This document shows positions 1-6,279 of a stretch of DNA of 9,288 bases, piece after piece. The position numbers were made by a program, and so were the translations under genes. Source of the stretch: Methylophilales bacterium (GTDB taxonomy: Bacteria > Pseudomonadota > Gammaproteobacteria > Burkholderiales > Methylophilaceae); the NCBI GenBank assembly GCA_013205275.1, contig JABMNG010000005.1, positions 1-9,288 of the forward strand, in the 5' to 3' direction. The notes beneath the pieces are model-generated. The model worked only from the letters and a program-made list of their open reading frames with translations. It did not search any database and had not been told where the DNA came from. The first letter of the stretch is position 1, and the number at the start of each line of letters is the position of its first letter.

Positions 1-1
1 A

Positions 2-847
2 AGTCAAGGTGAGACTGAGCCTGATGCAATTGCAAATAAAGCCTTTCTAAAGGCAATATACGGTTCACACCCTTACGCATTGTCTGGGTCTGGAACTATC
101 AATACAATTGAGAAATTAACCATTAAAGACCTCATTTATTTTTATAAGAGCTATTACTCTTCAAGCAATGCCTCAATAGTAATTGTTGGGGATTTGACGG
201 TAGATGAGGCTAAATTATTCTCTGAGGATCTGAGTAATGGTCTGCCAGAGCCTACAGTTATTCAGCCATATACGGAAGTGCTTATAAAGTCGAAGGAGGA
301 TATTAAAATTTCCCACCCATCGTCACAAGCGCATCTTTTATTTGGCGCTCCCATTATGAAGCGGGGAGACCCCGACTTCTTTCCTTTATACGTAGGAAAT
401 TACATTCTAGGAGGGGGAGGCTTTTCTTCAAGGCTTACAGAGGAGGTACGTGAAAAAAAAGGCCTTGTTTATAGTGTCTACAGCTACTTTATGCCATTGA
501 TTGAAAAAGGTCCTTTTCAGGTTGGCCTTCAGACAAAAAAAGACCAAATTGATGAGGCATTAAATCTTGTTAAATCAACCATCAACAAATTTATCAGTGA
601 TGGCCCATCTGAAAAAGAACTACAGGCAGCAAAGGATAACTTGATTGGCGGATTTCCGATGCGCTTGGACAGCAATAAAAAAATTCTTGATTATCTAACA
701 ATGATGGCTTTTTATGATTACCCTGTCGACTATTTGGATACCTTTTCGGTTTCTGTGAATAAGGTAACAACCAAGCAAATAAAAAAAGCTTTTCAAAGCA
801 GGGTGGATATTAATCAATTTTCCACTATCATAGTTGGAATTGAATAA
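2..847 (+). CDS. M16 family (pitrilysin/insulinase-like) peptidase, C-terminal part, 5' end outside window
   Basis: The reading frame is open from base 2 to the TAA at 845-847, giving 281 residues; the N-terminal part lies upstream, so an apparent TTG start at base 80 is not real. The fragment opens with the family's 'YGSHPYALSG' segment and continues with 'IVGDL', the end of the first M16 domain. It then shows the typical core of the second domain: 'NYILGGGGFSSRLTEEVREK' followed by 'GLVYSVYSY' (about residues 132-160 of the fragment). The Arg and Tyr here are the R/Y pair found in M16 C-terminal domains. The zinc site (HxxEH plus a distal Glu) would be upstream, so I cannot tell an active protease from the inactive partner subunit; many Gram-negatives carry both in tandem. 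A signal peptide cannot be judged. The 3' end overlaps rsmD by 14 bases, which suggests translational coupling. Confidence 0.9.
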   Translation, partial: SQGETEPDAIANKAFLKAIYGSHPYALSGSGTINTIEKLTIKDLIYFYKSYYSSSNASIVIVGDLTVDEAKLFSEDLSNGLPEPTVIQPYTEVLIKSKEDIKISHPSSQAHLLFGAPIMKRGDPDFFPLYVGNYILGGGGFSSRLTEEVREKKGLVYSVYSYFMPLIEKGPFQVGLQTKKDQIDEALNLVKSTINKFISDGPSEKELQAAKDNLIGGFPMRLDSNKKILDYLTMMAFYDYPVDYLDTFSVSVNKVTTKQIKKAFQSRVDINQFSTIIVGIE

Positions 848-1376
848 ATTAAATAATAACGTAAAGATTATCGGAGGCCATTGGAAAAGAAAAAATATTA
901 TTTTTTCTGACAAAGATGGACTTCGACCCACACTGGGAAGGGTGAGAGAGACTCTTTTTAATTGGTTAAATCAAGACCTGACCGACAAATCCTGCCTTGA
1001 TTTATTTTCTGGCAGTGGGGCCTTAGGTTTTGAAGCCTTATCTAGAAATGCCAGCATCACTTATATGATTGAAAAAGATAATAATATTTATAAGGTATTA
1101 GTTGCAAATAAAGACCATCTAAAGACTGATAAAGCAGTCATTATTAATACTACTGCCGAAAATTTTATCAGTCAAAATCATGTACTTTTTGACATTATTT
1201 TCTTCGACCCCCCTTTTCAGGATAAAAATCAGATCTCACTCTTGCCTCTCCTGAAGCAACATTTAGCTCCTGATGGGCTCATTTATTTTGAGTCAGATAA
1301 TAAATTTGAAGAAGAGCATTTTAAAATCATTAAAAGTTCTAGGGCAGGGAAGGTATACTTTTATCTTTTACAATAA
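834..1376 (+). CDS. rsmD: 16S rRNA (guanine966-N2)-methyltransferase RsmD
   Basis: This SAM-dependent enzyme makes m2G966 in 16S rRNA during assembly of the 30S subunit. The 180-residue product shows the family landmarks in order: 'KIIGGHW' near the N-terminus (11-17), 'RPTLGRVRETLFNWL' (31-45), the SAM-binding motif I 'LDLFSGSGALGFEALSR' (55-71), and the catalytic 'DPPF' (125-128) typical of N-methylating amino transferases. Length is close to normal for RsmD. No ATG or GTG lies near the conserved N-terminus; the only usable starts are TTG at 834 and TTG at 840, neither with a clear Shine-Dalgarno, so the exact start is uncertain by two codons. The gene overlaps the preceding M16 gene by 14 bases and is 12 bases from coaD, an arrangement (rsmD-coaD) common in proteobacteria. 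Confidence 0.95.
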   Translation: MELNKLNNNVKIIGGHWKRKNIIFSDKDGLRPTLGRVRETLFNWLNQDLTDKSCLDLFSGSGALGFEALSRNASITYMIEKDNNIYKVLVANKDHLKTDKAVIINTTAENFISQNHVLFDIIFFDPPFQDKNQISLLPLLKQHLAPDGLIYFESDNKFEEEHFKIIKSSRAGKVYFYLLQ

Positions 1377-1388
1377 ATATAAATAACT

Positions 1389-1862
1389 ATGATTGCTGTT
1401 TATCCTGGGTCCTTTGACCCCATAACCCTAGGTCATGAAGATATCATCATGCGAGCCAGCATGCTATTTGATCACCTTGTTGTAGCTGTCGCCAGAGATA
1501 ACTCAAAAAATACATTGTTAAGCTTTGAGCAGAGATTTGAGTTAGTAAAATCCATAATTGGAGACAACAAAAAAGTTTCAGTAGAGAGCTACGAAGGGCT
1601 AACAATAAATTTTGTCAGCGGATTACAGTCTAGAATTATTATTCGCGGTATTAGAAGTCAGCAAGATTATGATTATGAAGCAGAGATGTCAAACATCAAT
1701 TTTATGATGAGCAATAACATTGAGACATTATTATTATCATCCTCTGATAAATTTAGATCCATTTCATCATCGCGGGTAAGAGAAATATTCACATTGGGTG
1801 GAAATATCACTAACTTTGTTTCAGATAAAACTTATAGTTACTTAAAGACTCTTAGAAAATAA
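1389..1862 (+). CDS. coaD: Phosphopantetheine adenylyltransferase CoaD
   Basis: CoaD transfers AMP from ATP to 4'-phosphopantetheine, giving dephospho-CoA, the penultimate step of cytosolic CoA synthesis. The 157-residue product has the full nucleotidyltransferase signature: 'YPGSFDPITLGH' at 5-16, where TLGH (13-16) is the T/HxGH nucleotide-binding motif; 'RGIRSQQDYDYE' at 86-97, contributing the conserved Arg and the substrate-binding segment; and 'ISSSRVREI' at 125-133, the C-terminal ISSTxxR-type motif. Length is normal. The ATG at 1389 is placed exactly at the conserved N-terminus; no clear Shine-Dalgarno precedes it. It lies 12 bases after rsmD and 2 bases before the ferredoxin gene, so it is probably co-transcribed with both. 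Confidence 0.97.
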   Translation: MIAVYPGSFDPITLGHEDIIMRASMLFDHLVVAVARDNSKNTLLSFEQRFELVKSIIGDNKKVSVESYEGLTINFVSGLQSRIIIRGIRSQQDYDYEAEMSNINFMMSNNIETLLLSSSDKFRSISSSRVREIFTLGGNITNFVSDKTYSYLKTLRK

Positions 1863-1864
1863 TT

Positions 1865-2122
1865 ATGGCTTTGATGATTACAGATGAGTGTATAAATTGT
1901 GATGTTTGTGAGCCTGAGTGTCCAAATGAGGCCATTTATCAAGGCTTAGAGATTTATGAGATTAATCCGAGCTTATGCACCGAATGTGTGGGGCATTTTG
2001 ATACACCTCAGTGTGTTGTAGTATGTCCGGTGGCCTGTATTCCTCTTAACCCTGAATTCAATGAGAGTAAAGATCAACTTTTTGAAAAGTTTTTAGTGCT
2101 GTCTAAATCAAAATCCATTTAA
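1865..2122 (+). CDS. fdx: YfhL-type 2[4Fe-4S] ferredoxin
   Basis: This is a small (85-residue) soluble electron carrier with two [4Fe-4S] clusters. The ligand pattern is visible: C9, C12, C15 and C19-P for one half, and C38, C41, C50 and C54-P for the other. The eight-residue gap between C41 and C50 ('VGHFDTPQ') is the insertion that marks the Allochromatium-type (Alv, E. coli YfhL-like) ferredoxins, which are known for very low-potential clusters; an additional C58 follows. The N-terminus 'MALMITDECINCDVCEPECP' is close to YfhL as I remember it. The partner enzyme is not shown by the context; the link to coaD is positional and common in beta- and gammaproteobacteria. The gene starts 2 bases after coaD stops, without a recognisable ribosome-binding site of its own. 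Confidence 0.95.
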   Translation: MALMITDECINCDVCEPECPNEAIYQGLEIYEINPSLCTECVGHFDTPQCVVVCPVACIPLNPEFNESKDQLFEKFLVLSKSKSI

Positions 2123-2129
2123 AAGAAAC

Positions 2130-2133
2130 GGAG
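2130..2133 (+). promoter_or_regulatory. Shine-Dalgarno site of gloA
   Basis: GGAG, six bases before the gloA ATG. It is the only clear Shine-Dalgarno in the plus-strand cluster at 834-2529, and suggests that gloA is translated independently of the ferredoxin gene. Confidence 0.75.
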
Positions 2134-2139
2134 AATTCT

Positions 2140-2529
2140 ATGCGCTTATTACATACAATGCTAAGAGTAAATCAACTGCAAGAAACAATCGATTTCTACA
2201 GCAAATTTTTTGGGATGAAAGTCTTAAGACAACAAGACTATCCGGATGGAAAATTTTCACTGGCATTCATTGGGTACGGTGATGAGTCTGCTAATACAGT
2301 AATTGAGCTGACCCATAATTGGGAGACAAAGAGCTATGAGCATGGGGAAGCATACGGACACATAGCAATTGAGGTGGATGACGCTTATGAGACATGCAAT
2401 AAAATTAAAGCGATGGGGGGAAAAGTTTTGCGTGAAGCAGGACCTATGATGCACGGCACTACTGTTATTGCATTCATTGAAGATCCCAATGGATATAAGG
2501 TTGAATTAATCCAAAAGGGAACTTTTTAA
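2140..2529 (+). CDS. gloA: Lactoylglutathione lyase (glyoxalase I)
   Basis: Glyoxalase I converts the hemithioacetal of methylglyoxal and glutathione to S-lactoylglutathione, detoxifying a by-product of triose-phosphate metabolism in the cytosol. The 129-residue product follows the short bacterial type closely: 'MRLLHTMLRV' at the start, 'FYSKFFGMKVLR' at 19-30, 'VIELTHNW' at 54-61, 'AYGHIAIEVDD' at 71-81 and 'EDPNGYKVELI' at 114-124. All four metal ligands are in place (H5, E56, H74, E122, the same numbers as in the nickel enzyme of E. coli), so activity is expected. The protein ends at 129, slightly shorter than the E. coli enzyme. The ATG is set by GGAG six bases upstream. Its stop overlaps the stop of the convergent dnaJ by 4 bases. 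It is probably the last gene of the rsmD-coaD-fdx transcript, 17 bases behind fdx. Confidence 0.96.
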   Translation: MRLLHTMLRVNQLQETIDFYSKFFGMKVLRQQDYPDGKFSLAFIGYGDESANTVIELTHNWETKSYEHGEAYGHIAIEVDDAYETCNKIKAMGGKVLREAGPMMHGTTVIAFIEDPNGYKVELIQKGTF

Positions 2530-3629
2530 TCAAAAAAATCTTTAACTTTATCGACCCAAGTTGTGTGCCTTGGGCTATGTTTTTCACTATTAAGAGCTTC
2601 TAGTTGCTCCATCAGTTTTTTTTGTTTTTCAGTTAATTTGATAGGCGTTTCTATTACCACATGGCAATGGAGATCGCCGTAATTACTTGATCTTATTGGC
2701 TTGATTCCCTTACCTTTAAGTCTAAATGTAGCACCTGTTTGTGTTTCTGGCGGAATTTTAATTTTAGCGCTACCATCAAGTGTTGGTACTTCTAAGTTTC
2801 CACCTAGTGCAGCAGCTGTAAAGCTAATTGGCATTTCACAATGTAAATTAGCTCCATCTCTCTCAAAAATAGCATGAGGCTTTAGGCTGACAACAACATA
2901 TAGGTCGCCTGTAGGACCTCCGTTTAATCCGGCTTCACCTTCTCCACTTAGGCGTATCCTGTCACCCTCATCAACTCCCGCAGGGATCTTAACTGTTAGG
3001 GTTTTAGAGACTTCAGTTCGGCCAGATCCTCGGCAATCAGAACATGGATCCTTAATCATTTTACCTGTCCCTTGACAGTTCGGACATGCTTGCTGAACCG
3101 AAAAGAAACCTTGCTGCATTCTTACCTGGCCATGGCCTTGGCAGGTACCACAATTAACAGGCTGAGTTCCTTTCCTTGCCCCAGATCCACTACAAGGCTT
3201 ACATAAAGACATCACGGGTATTTTAATTTTTGTTTCCGTTCCTTTTGCCGCTTGCTCTAATGTAATTTGCATATTGTAACGAAGGTCTGCACCACGATAC
3301 ACATTAGACCTTTTGTTACTTCGACCTCCGCCAAATATGTCTCCAAATATATCACCAAAAGCATCACCAAAATCATTAGCTCCGCCACCTCCCATTCCTT
3401 GATCCACACCGGCGTGACCGTATTGATCATAAGCAGATTTTTTTTGAGGGTCGGATAGAACTTCGTATGCCTCTTTTGCCTCTTTAAATAATCCTTCGGA
3501 TTTAGGGTTGTCAGGGTTTCTGTCTGGATGGTGTTTCATCGCAAGTCTTTTGAAAGACTTTTTAATTTCTTCGTCTGAAGATTGTCGATTTAACCCAAGA
3601 ACTTCGTAGTAATCTTTTTTTGTAGCCAT
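2526..3629 (-). CDS. dnaJ: Chaperone protein DnaJ (Hsp40, type I)
   Basis: DnaJ delivers unfolded clients to DnaK and stimulates its ATPase. All parts of a type I DnaJ are present in the 367-residue product. The J domain is at 1-70 with the catalytic HPD at 34-36. A Gly/Phe-rich linker follows at about 74-103, including the repeated 'FGDIFGDIFGGG'. The zinc region has four CxxCxGxG repeats starting at C143, C160, C182 and C196. The beta-sheet client-binding domains and a C-terminal dimerisation segment follow. Length is normal. The ATG at 3629 matches the conserved 'MATKKDYYEVLGL' start, yet there is no Shine-Dalgarno: the bases just before it on this strand read CTCCTT. It lies 48 bases downstream of dnaK behind a strong hairpin, and no promoter was seen in that gap, so it probably depends on the dnaK transcript. 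Its stop overlaps the gloA stop. Confidence 0.98.
   Translation of the reverse strand: MATKKDYYEVLGLNRQSSDEEIKKSFKRLAMKHHPDRNPDNPKSEGLFKEAKEAYEVLSDPQKKSAYDQYGHAGVDQGMGGGGANDFGDAFGDIFGDIFGGGRSNKRSNVYRGADLRYNMQITLEQAAKGTETKIKIPVMSLCKPCSGSGARKGTQPVNCGTCQGHGQVRMQQGFFSVQQACPNCQGTGKMIKDPCSDCRGSGRTEVSKTLTVKIPAGVDEGDRIRLSGEGEAGLNGGPTGDLYVVVSLKPHAIFERDGANLHCEMPISFTAAALGGNLEVPTLDGSAKIKIPPETQTGATFRLKGKGIKPIRSSNYGDLHCHVVIETPIKLTEKQKKLMEQLEALNSEKHSPRHTTWVDKVKDFFD
2555..2584 (+). terminator. Candidate terminator for the gloA transcript, inside the dnaJ 3' end
   Basis: CCCAAG (2555-2560) and CTTGGG (2569-2574) form a perfect 6-base stem with an 8-base loop. A run of five T follows at 2580-2584, but only after five intervening bases, so this is a weak or non-canonical terminator. 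It lies about 25 bases past the gloA stop, on the antisense strand of dnaJ codons, because there is no intergenic space for a terminator. The offset T run keeps confidence low. Confidence 0.35.
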
Positions 3630-3642
3630 AAGGAGTTTATAT

Positions 3643-3666
3643 GGCGAGGCGGTTTAACGCCGCGCC
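3643..3666 (-). promoter_or_regulatory. GC-rich hairpin in the dnaK-dnaJ spacer
   Basis: On the transcribed (minus) strand GGCGCGGCG is followed by a 6-base loop (TTAAAC) and CGCCTCGCC. This forms eight G-C pairs interrupted by one C/T mismatch, in an otherwise AT-rich spacer. No U-run follows (next bases ATATAAACT), so it is not a standard intrinsic terminator. It ends 13 bases before the dnaJ ATG. A role in mRNA processing, stabilisation of the dnaK 3' end or limiting dnaJ translation is plausible but is inference. Confidence 0.7.
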
Positions 3667-3677
3667 TGAATTTAAAT

Positions 3678-5609
3678 TTATTTATCTGATTTTTTTTCTT
3701 TTTCTACTTCTTCAAACTCAGTATCAACAACTTCTGCGTCAACTGTTTTTTCATTTTTCTCATTATCACCTTGGGGTTGCTCTGCTGCTTGTTGCTCAGC
3801 ATACACTTTTTCACCTAGTTTTTGAGACGCCTCAGCTAAAACTTTATTTTTTGCTTCAATATCATCTTTATCATCAGTTTTTATTGATGCCTCAAGATCA
3901 TTAATTGCAGCCTCAATACTTTCTTTCTCTTCATCTGATAATTTATCAGCATGTTCGGTCATTGTTTTTTTTACTGAATGTATAATTGATTCTGAGGAAT
4001 TTTTAGCATCTACAAGTTCCCGGAGTTTTTTATCTTCATCTGCATATCGCTCCGCATCCTCTTCCATCTTCTTAATTTCTTCATCACTTAATCCGCCATT
4101 AGCTTTAATAGTGATTTTATTTTCCTTACCAGTTGCTTTGTCTTTAGCTGTGACATGAAGAATACCATTTGCGTCGATATCGAAGGAGACTTCAATTTGT
4201 GGGGTGCCCCTTGGAGCTGATGGAATATCACTCAAATTGAATTGACCTAAGCTTTTGTTGCCATTAGCCATTTCTCGCTCACCTTGAAGGACGTGAATTG
4301 TAACTGCGCCTTGATTGTCTTCTGCTGTTGAAAAAACTTGAGAGGCTTTAGTAGGAATTGTTGTATTTTTCTTGATAAGCTTTGTCATAACGCTGCCAAG
4401 CGTTTCTATACCAAGACTTAATGGTGTAACGTCTAGTAAGAGAACATCTTTAACGTCTCCTTGAAGAACTCCACCTTGAATTGCAGCGCCTGCAGCAACC
4501 GCCTCATCTGGATTCACGTCTTTACGGGGCTCAACACCAAAAATTTCTTTAACTTTTTCTTGAACTTTTGGCATTCTAGTTTGACCACCCACTAGAATTA
4601 CATCTGAAATATCACTTGTTGAGATACCAGAATCTTTTATTGCCATCTTGCATGGGGCAATTGTGCGCTCAATTAAATCCTCGACTAATGACTCTAGTTT
4701 AGACCGGGTTAATTTAACAACTAAATGTTTAGGCCCAGATGCGTCAGCCGTAATGTATGGGAGGTTGATTTCTGTTTGATTACTGCTAGATAACTCGATT
4801 TTAGCTTTTTCAGCGGCCTCTTTGAGTCTCTGTTTGGCTAAAACATCTTTGGTAAGATCAACTGAGTTTTCTTTTTTAAATTCTTCTGCAAGAAAGTCAA
4901 TAATGCGGTTATCAAAATCTTCCCCGCCTAAGAACGTGTCTCCATTGGTTGATAAAACTTCAAATTGATGCTCCCCATCCACGCTGCTAATTTCAATAAT
5001 TGAAATATCGAATGTTCCACCACCCAAGTCATAGACGGCAATTTTTCTATCACCTTCTTGTTTATCTAGCCCAAAAGCTAATGCAGCGGCAGTTGGTTCA
5101 TTGATAATTCTTTTAACATCTAAGCCAGCAATTTTCCCTGCATCTTTGGTAGCCTGTCTTTGGCTATCATTAAAGTATGCTGGAACCGTAATGACAGCCT
5201 CTGTAACTGTTTCGCCGAGGTAGTCTTCTGCTGTTTTCTTCATTTTACGTAAAATGTCTGCAGAGATTTGTGGGGGAGCCATTTTTTCACCATGAACCTC
5301 TACCCATGCATCACCGTTGTCAGCTTTGGAGATGGTATAAGGCATTAGATCAATATCTTTCTGAACCTCGTCCTCTTCAAACTTTCGTCCGATGAGTCGC
5401 TTGACAGCATAAATTGTATTTTTTGGATTAGTTACAGCCTGGCGTTTGGCGGCTGCGCCAACTAGGGTTTCTCCCCCCTCTTGGTAAGCTATAACAGATG
5501 GGGTAGTTCTTGCGCCCTCAGAGTTTTCAATTACTTTGGGTTTTCCACCCTCCATAACTGAAACACATGAATTTGTTGTTCCTAAATCAATCCCAATTAT
5601 TTTCGCCAT
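3678..5609 (-). CDS. dnaK: Chaperone protein DnaK (Hsp70)
   Basis: DnaK is the ATP-driven cytosolic chaperone that binds exposed hydrophobic peptides with DnaJ and GrpE. The 643-residue product is full length. The ATPase domain spans about 1-385, with 'IDLGTTNS' (7-14), E171 in 'EPTAAALA', and the phosphate-2 motif 'DLGGGTFD' (194-201) containing T199, the usual autophosphorylation site. The interdomain linker 'DVLLLDVTPLSLG' is at 388-400. The substrate-binding domain follows with 'VLQGE' at 440-444, then a helical lid (about 505-600) and a Gln/acidic tail ending 'VVDTEFEEVEKEKKSDK'. The ATG is fixed by AAGGAA seven bases upstream (5617-5622). A heat-shock promoter sits in the 78-base gap behind grpE, so dnaK can be transcribed alone or with grpE. 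Confidence 0.99.
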   Translation of the reverse strand: MAKIIGIDLGTTNSCVSVMEGGKPKVIENSEGARTTPSVIAYQEGGETLVGAAAKRQAVTNPKNTIYAVKRLIGRKFEEDEVQKDIDLMPYTISKADNGDAWVEVHGEKMAPPQISADILRKMKKTAEDYLGETVTEAVITVPAYFNDSQRQATKDAGKIAGLDVKRIINEPTAAALAFGLDKQEGDRKIAVYDLGGGTFDISIIEISSVDGEHQFEVLSTNGDTFLGGEDFDNRIIDFLAEEFKKENSVDLTKDVLAKQRLKEAAEKAKIELSSSNQTEINLPYITADASGPKHLVVKLTRSKLESLVEDLIERTIAPCKMAIKDSGISTSDISDVILVGGQTRMPKVQEKVKEIFGVEPRKDVNPDEAVAAGAAIQGGVLQGDVKDVLLLDVTPLSLGIETLGSVMTKLIKKNTTIPTKASQVFSTAEDNQGAVTIHVLQGEREMANGNKSLGQFNLSDIPSAPRGTPQIEVSFDIDANGILHVTAKDKATGKENKITIKANGGLSDEEIKKMEEDAERYADEDKKLRELVDAKNSSESIIHSVKKTMTEHADKLSDEEKESIEAAINDLEASIKTDDKDDIEAKNKVLAEASQKLGEKVYAEQQAAEQPQGDNEKNEKTVDAEVVDTEFEEVEKEKKSDK

Positions 5610-5616
5610 TTTACTT

Positions 5617-5622
5617 TTCCTT
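5617..5622 (-). promoter_or_regulatory. Shine-Dalgarno site of dnaK
   Basis: AAGGAA on the minus strand, seven bases before the dnaK ATG. It contrasts with grpE and dnaJ, which have no recognisable Shine-Dalgarno, and fits higher translation of DnaK than of its co-chaperones. Confidence 0.75.
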
Positions 5623-5646
5623 AAATATAAATTTCTTATTGTTTAT

Positions 5647-5675
5647 TAATGGGGGCATGAAACTTTAAATTCAAG
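5647..5675 (-). promoter_or_regulatory. Sigma-32 (RpoH) type promoter of dnaK
   Basis: On the minus strand CTTGAAT (5675-5669), a 14-base spacer, then CCCCATTA (5654-5647). The known heat-shock consensus is CTTGAAA, 13-15 bases, CCCCATNT, so one mismatch is seen in each element. The expected transcript start is around 5640, leaving a leader of about 30 bases that includes the dnaK Shine-Dalgarno. It lies entirely in the grpE-dnaK spacer. Confidence 0.8.
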
Positions 5676-5687
5676 CCACCTTTCTTC

Positions 5688-6191
5688 TTATTTTTGTTTA
5701 GAGACTGAAACTAATGCTGGTCGCAACATACGCTCATTTAACTTATAACCTTTTTGCATAACTGTAAGAACCTTATTAGGATCATCTTCAGACTCAATCA
5801 TTGACATTGCTTGATGATAATTTGGGTTGAAGGTTTCACCGACTGGATCAATCTCTTCAATTCCAAATTTTTCGAAAATATTAATTAGTTGTTTTTTTGT
5901 GAGTTCCATGCCATTTTTATAGTCATCCAACGATGCTTTTTCGATAATTAATGCTGCATCTAAGCTATCTTTTACAAGAAGAATCTCCTGACTAAATCTT
6001 TCAACTGCAAACTTTCTCGCTTTTTCTATTTCCTCTAATGATCTTTTTCTTATATTCTCTGCCTCTGCTTTTGAATAAAGAATATCTGCTTCAAGTTTAG
6101 CTATAAGCTCTTTAAGCTCTGTAATTTCTTTGTTTGTTTCATTGGCTTTTTTAGTCGTTTTGGTTTGTTTTTTTGTATCTTCAGTCGCCAT
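5688..6191 (-). CDS. grpE: Nucleotide exchange factor GrpE
   Basis: GrpE is the dimeric co-chaperone that releases ADP from DnaK. From the ATG at 6191 the product has 167 residues. It has a Lys/Thr-rich, probably disordered N-terminus (1-21), a long charged coiled coil (about 22-84) for dimerisation, and a C-terminal beta domain with the family signature: 'FNPNYHQAM' at 121-129 and 'QKGYKLNERMLRPALVSV' at 146-163. A longer frame from TTG at 6224 adds 11 residues. I reject it because that TTG lies within and just after the -10 element of the heat-shock promoter, so it would not be in the mRNA, and ATG is the better codon. Neither start has a Shine-Dalgarno; the leader is A/T-rich. Its stop is 78 bases before the dnaK ATG, and no terminator was seen between them. 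Confidence 0.96.
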   Translation of the reverse strand: MATEDTKKQTKTTKKANETNKEITELKELIAKLEADILYSKAEAENIRKRSLEEIEKARKFAVERFSQEILLVKDSLDAALIIEKASLDDYKNGMELTKKQLINIFEKFGIEEIDPVGETFNPNYHQAMSMIESEDDPNKVLTVMQKGYKLNERMLRPALVSVSKQK

Positions 6192-6223
6192 GGTATTATT
6201 TTTTTTAATTTTAGATAAATCCA

Positions 6224-6251
6224 ATATGGAGTTCTTTTTAGTTTTTTCAAC
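6224..6251 (-). promoter_or_regulatory. Sigma-32 (RpoH) type promoter of grpE
   Basis: On the minus strand GTTGAAA (6251-6245), a 13-base spacer, then CTCCATAT (6231-6224). This matches the heat-shock consensus CTTGAAA / CCCCATNT with one mismatch in each half and correct spacing. A weaker vegetative reading (TTGAAA, 16 bases, CATATT) is also possible on the same bases. The transcript would start near 6217, about 25 bases before the grpE ATG at 6191. Confidence 0.75.
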
Positions 6252-6279
6252 CCCTAATTAAATTTTTTTCTTAGGGGTT
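6249..6279. promoter_or_regulatory. Perfect 9-base inverted repeat between divergent grpE and edd promoters (candidate operator)
   Basis: AACCCCTAA (6249-6257) and TTAGGGGTT (6271-6279) are perfect inverted copies separated by 13 A/T-rich bases. The left arm overlaps the -35 of the grpE promoter and the right arm touches the -35 of the edd promoter. Both promoters point away from it, so it should not be transcribed from either; a DNA-level operator is more likely than a terminator. The arm sequence does not match the CIRCE element (TTAGCACTC-N9-GAGTGCTAA). The binding protein is unknown. Confidence 0.6.

Noticed and set aside
771..796. Run of seven A followed by G near the end of the M16 gene as a programmed frameshift site
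   Set aside because: The downstream frame is intact to its stop, and the protein matches the family through this point; A-runs are common in this composition.
1865..2122. Extra cysteine (C58) in the ferredoxin as a novel ligand
   Set aside because: A cysteine shortly after the last CP is a recurring trait of the Alv/YfhL ferredoxin type, so it is not unusual.
2523..2538. TTTTT-AATC-AAAAA at the gloA/dnaJ junction as a bidirectional terminator
   Set aside because: The stem would be only A-T pairs with a 4-base loop, too weak to terminate by itself.
3630..3904. Plus-strand frame of 87 codons with a textbook AAGGAG five bases before its ATG at 3641, hydrophobic N-terminus
   Set aside because: It lies antisense to the dnaK 3' end. 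Its Leu/Phe/Gln-rich composition is what the reverse strand of DnaK's acidic and lysine-rich tail gives, no promoter is seen, and the GC hairpin lies right after its ATG. The good ribosome-binding site looks like chance, although I cannot exclude a small peptide.
6253..6267. Possible HexR site (consensus TGTAATTAAATTACA) in the grpE-edd spacer, since TAATTAAATT occurs at 6255-6264
   Set aside because: Only the A/T core matches; the specific TGTA and TACA ends are missing, and such a core arises easily in AT-rich DNA. HexR control of edd remains possible but is not supported here.
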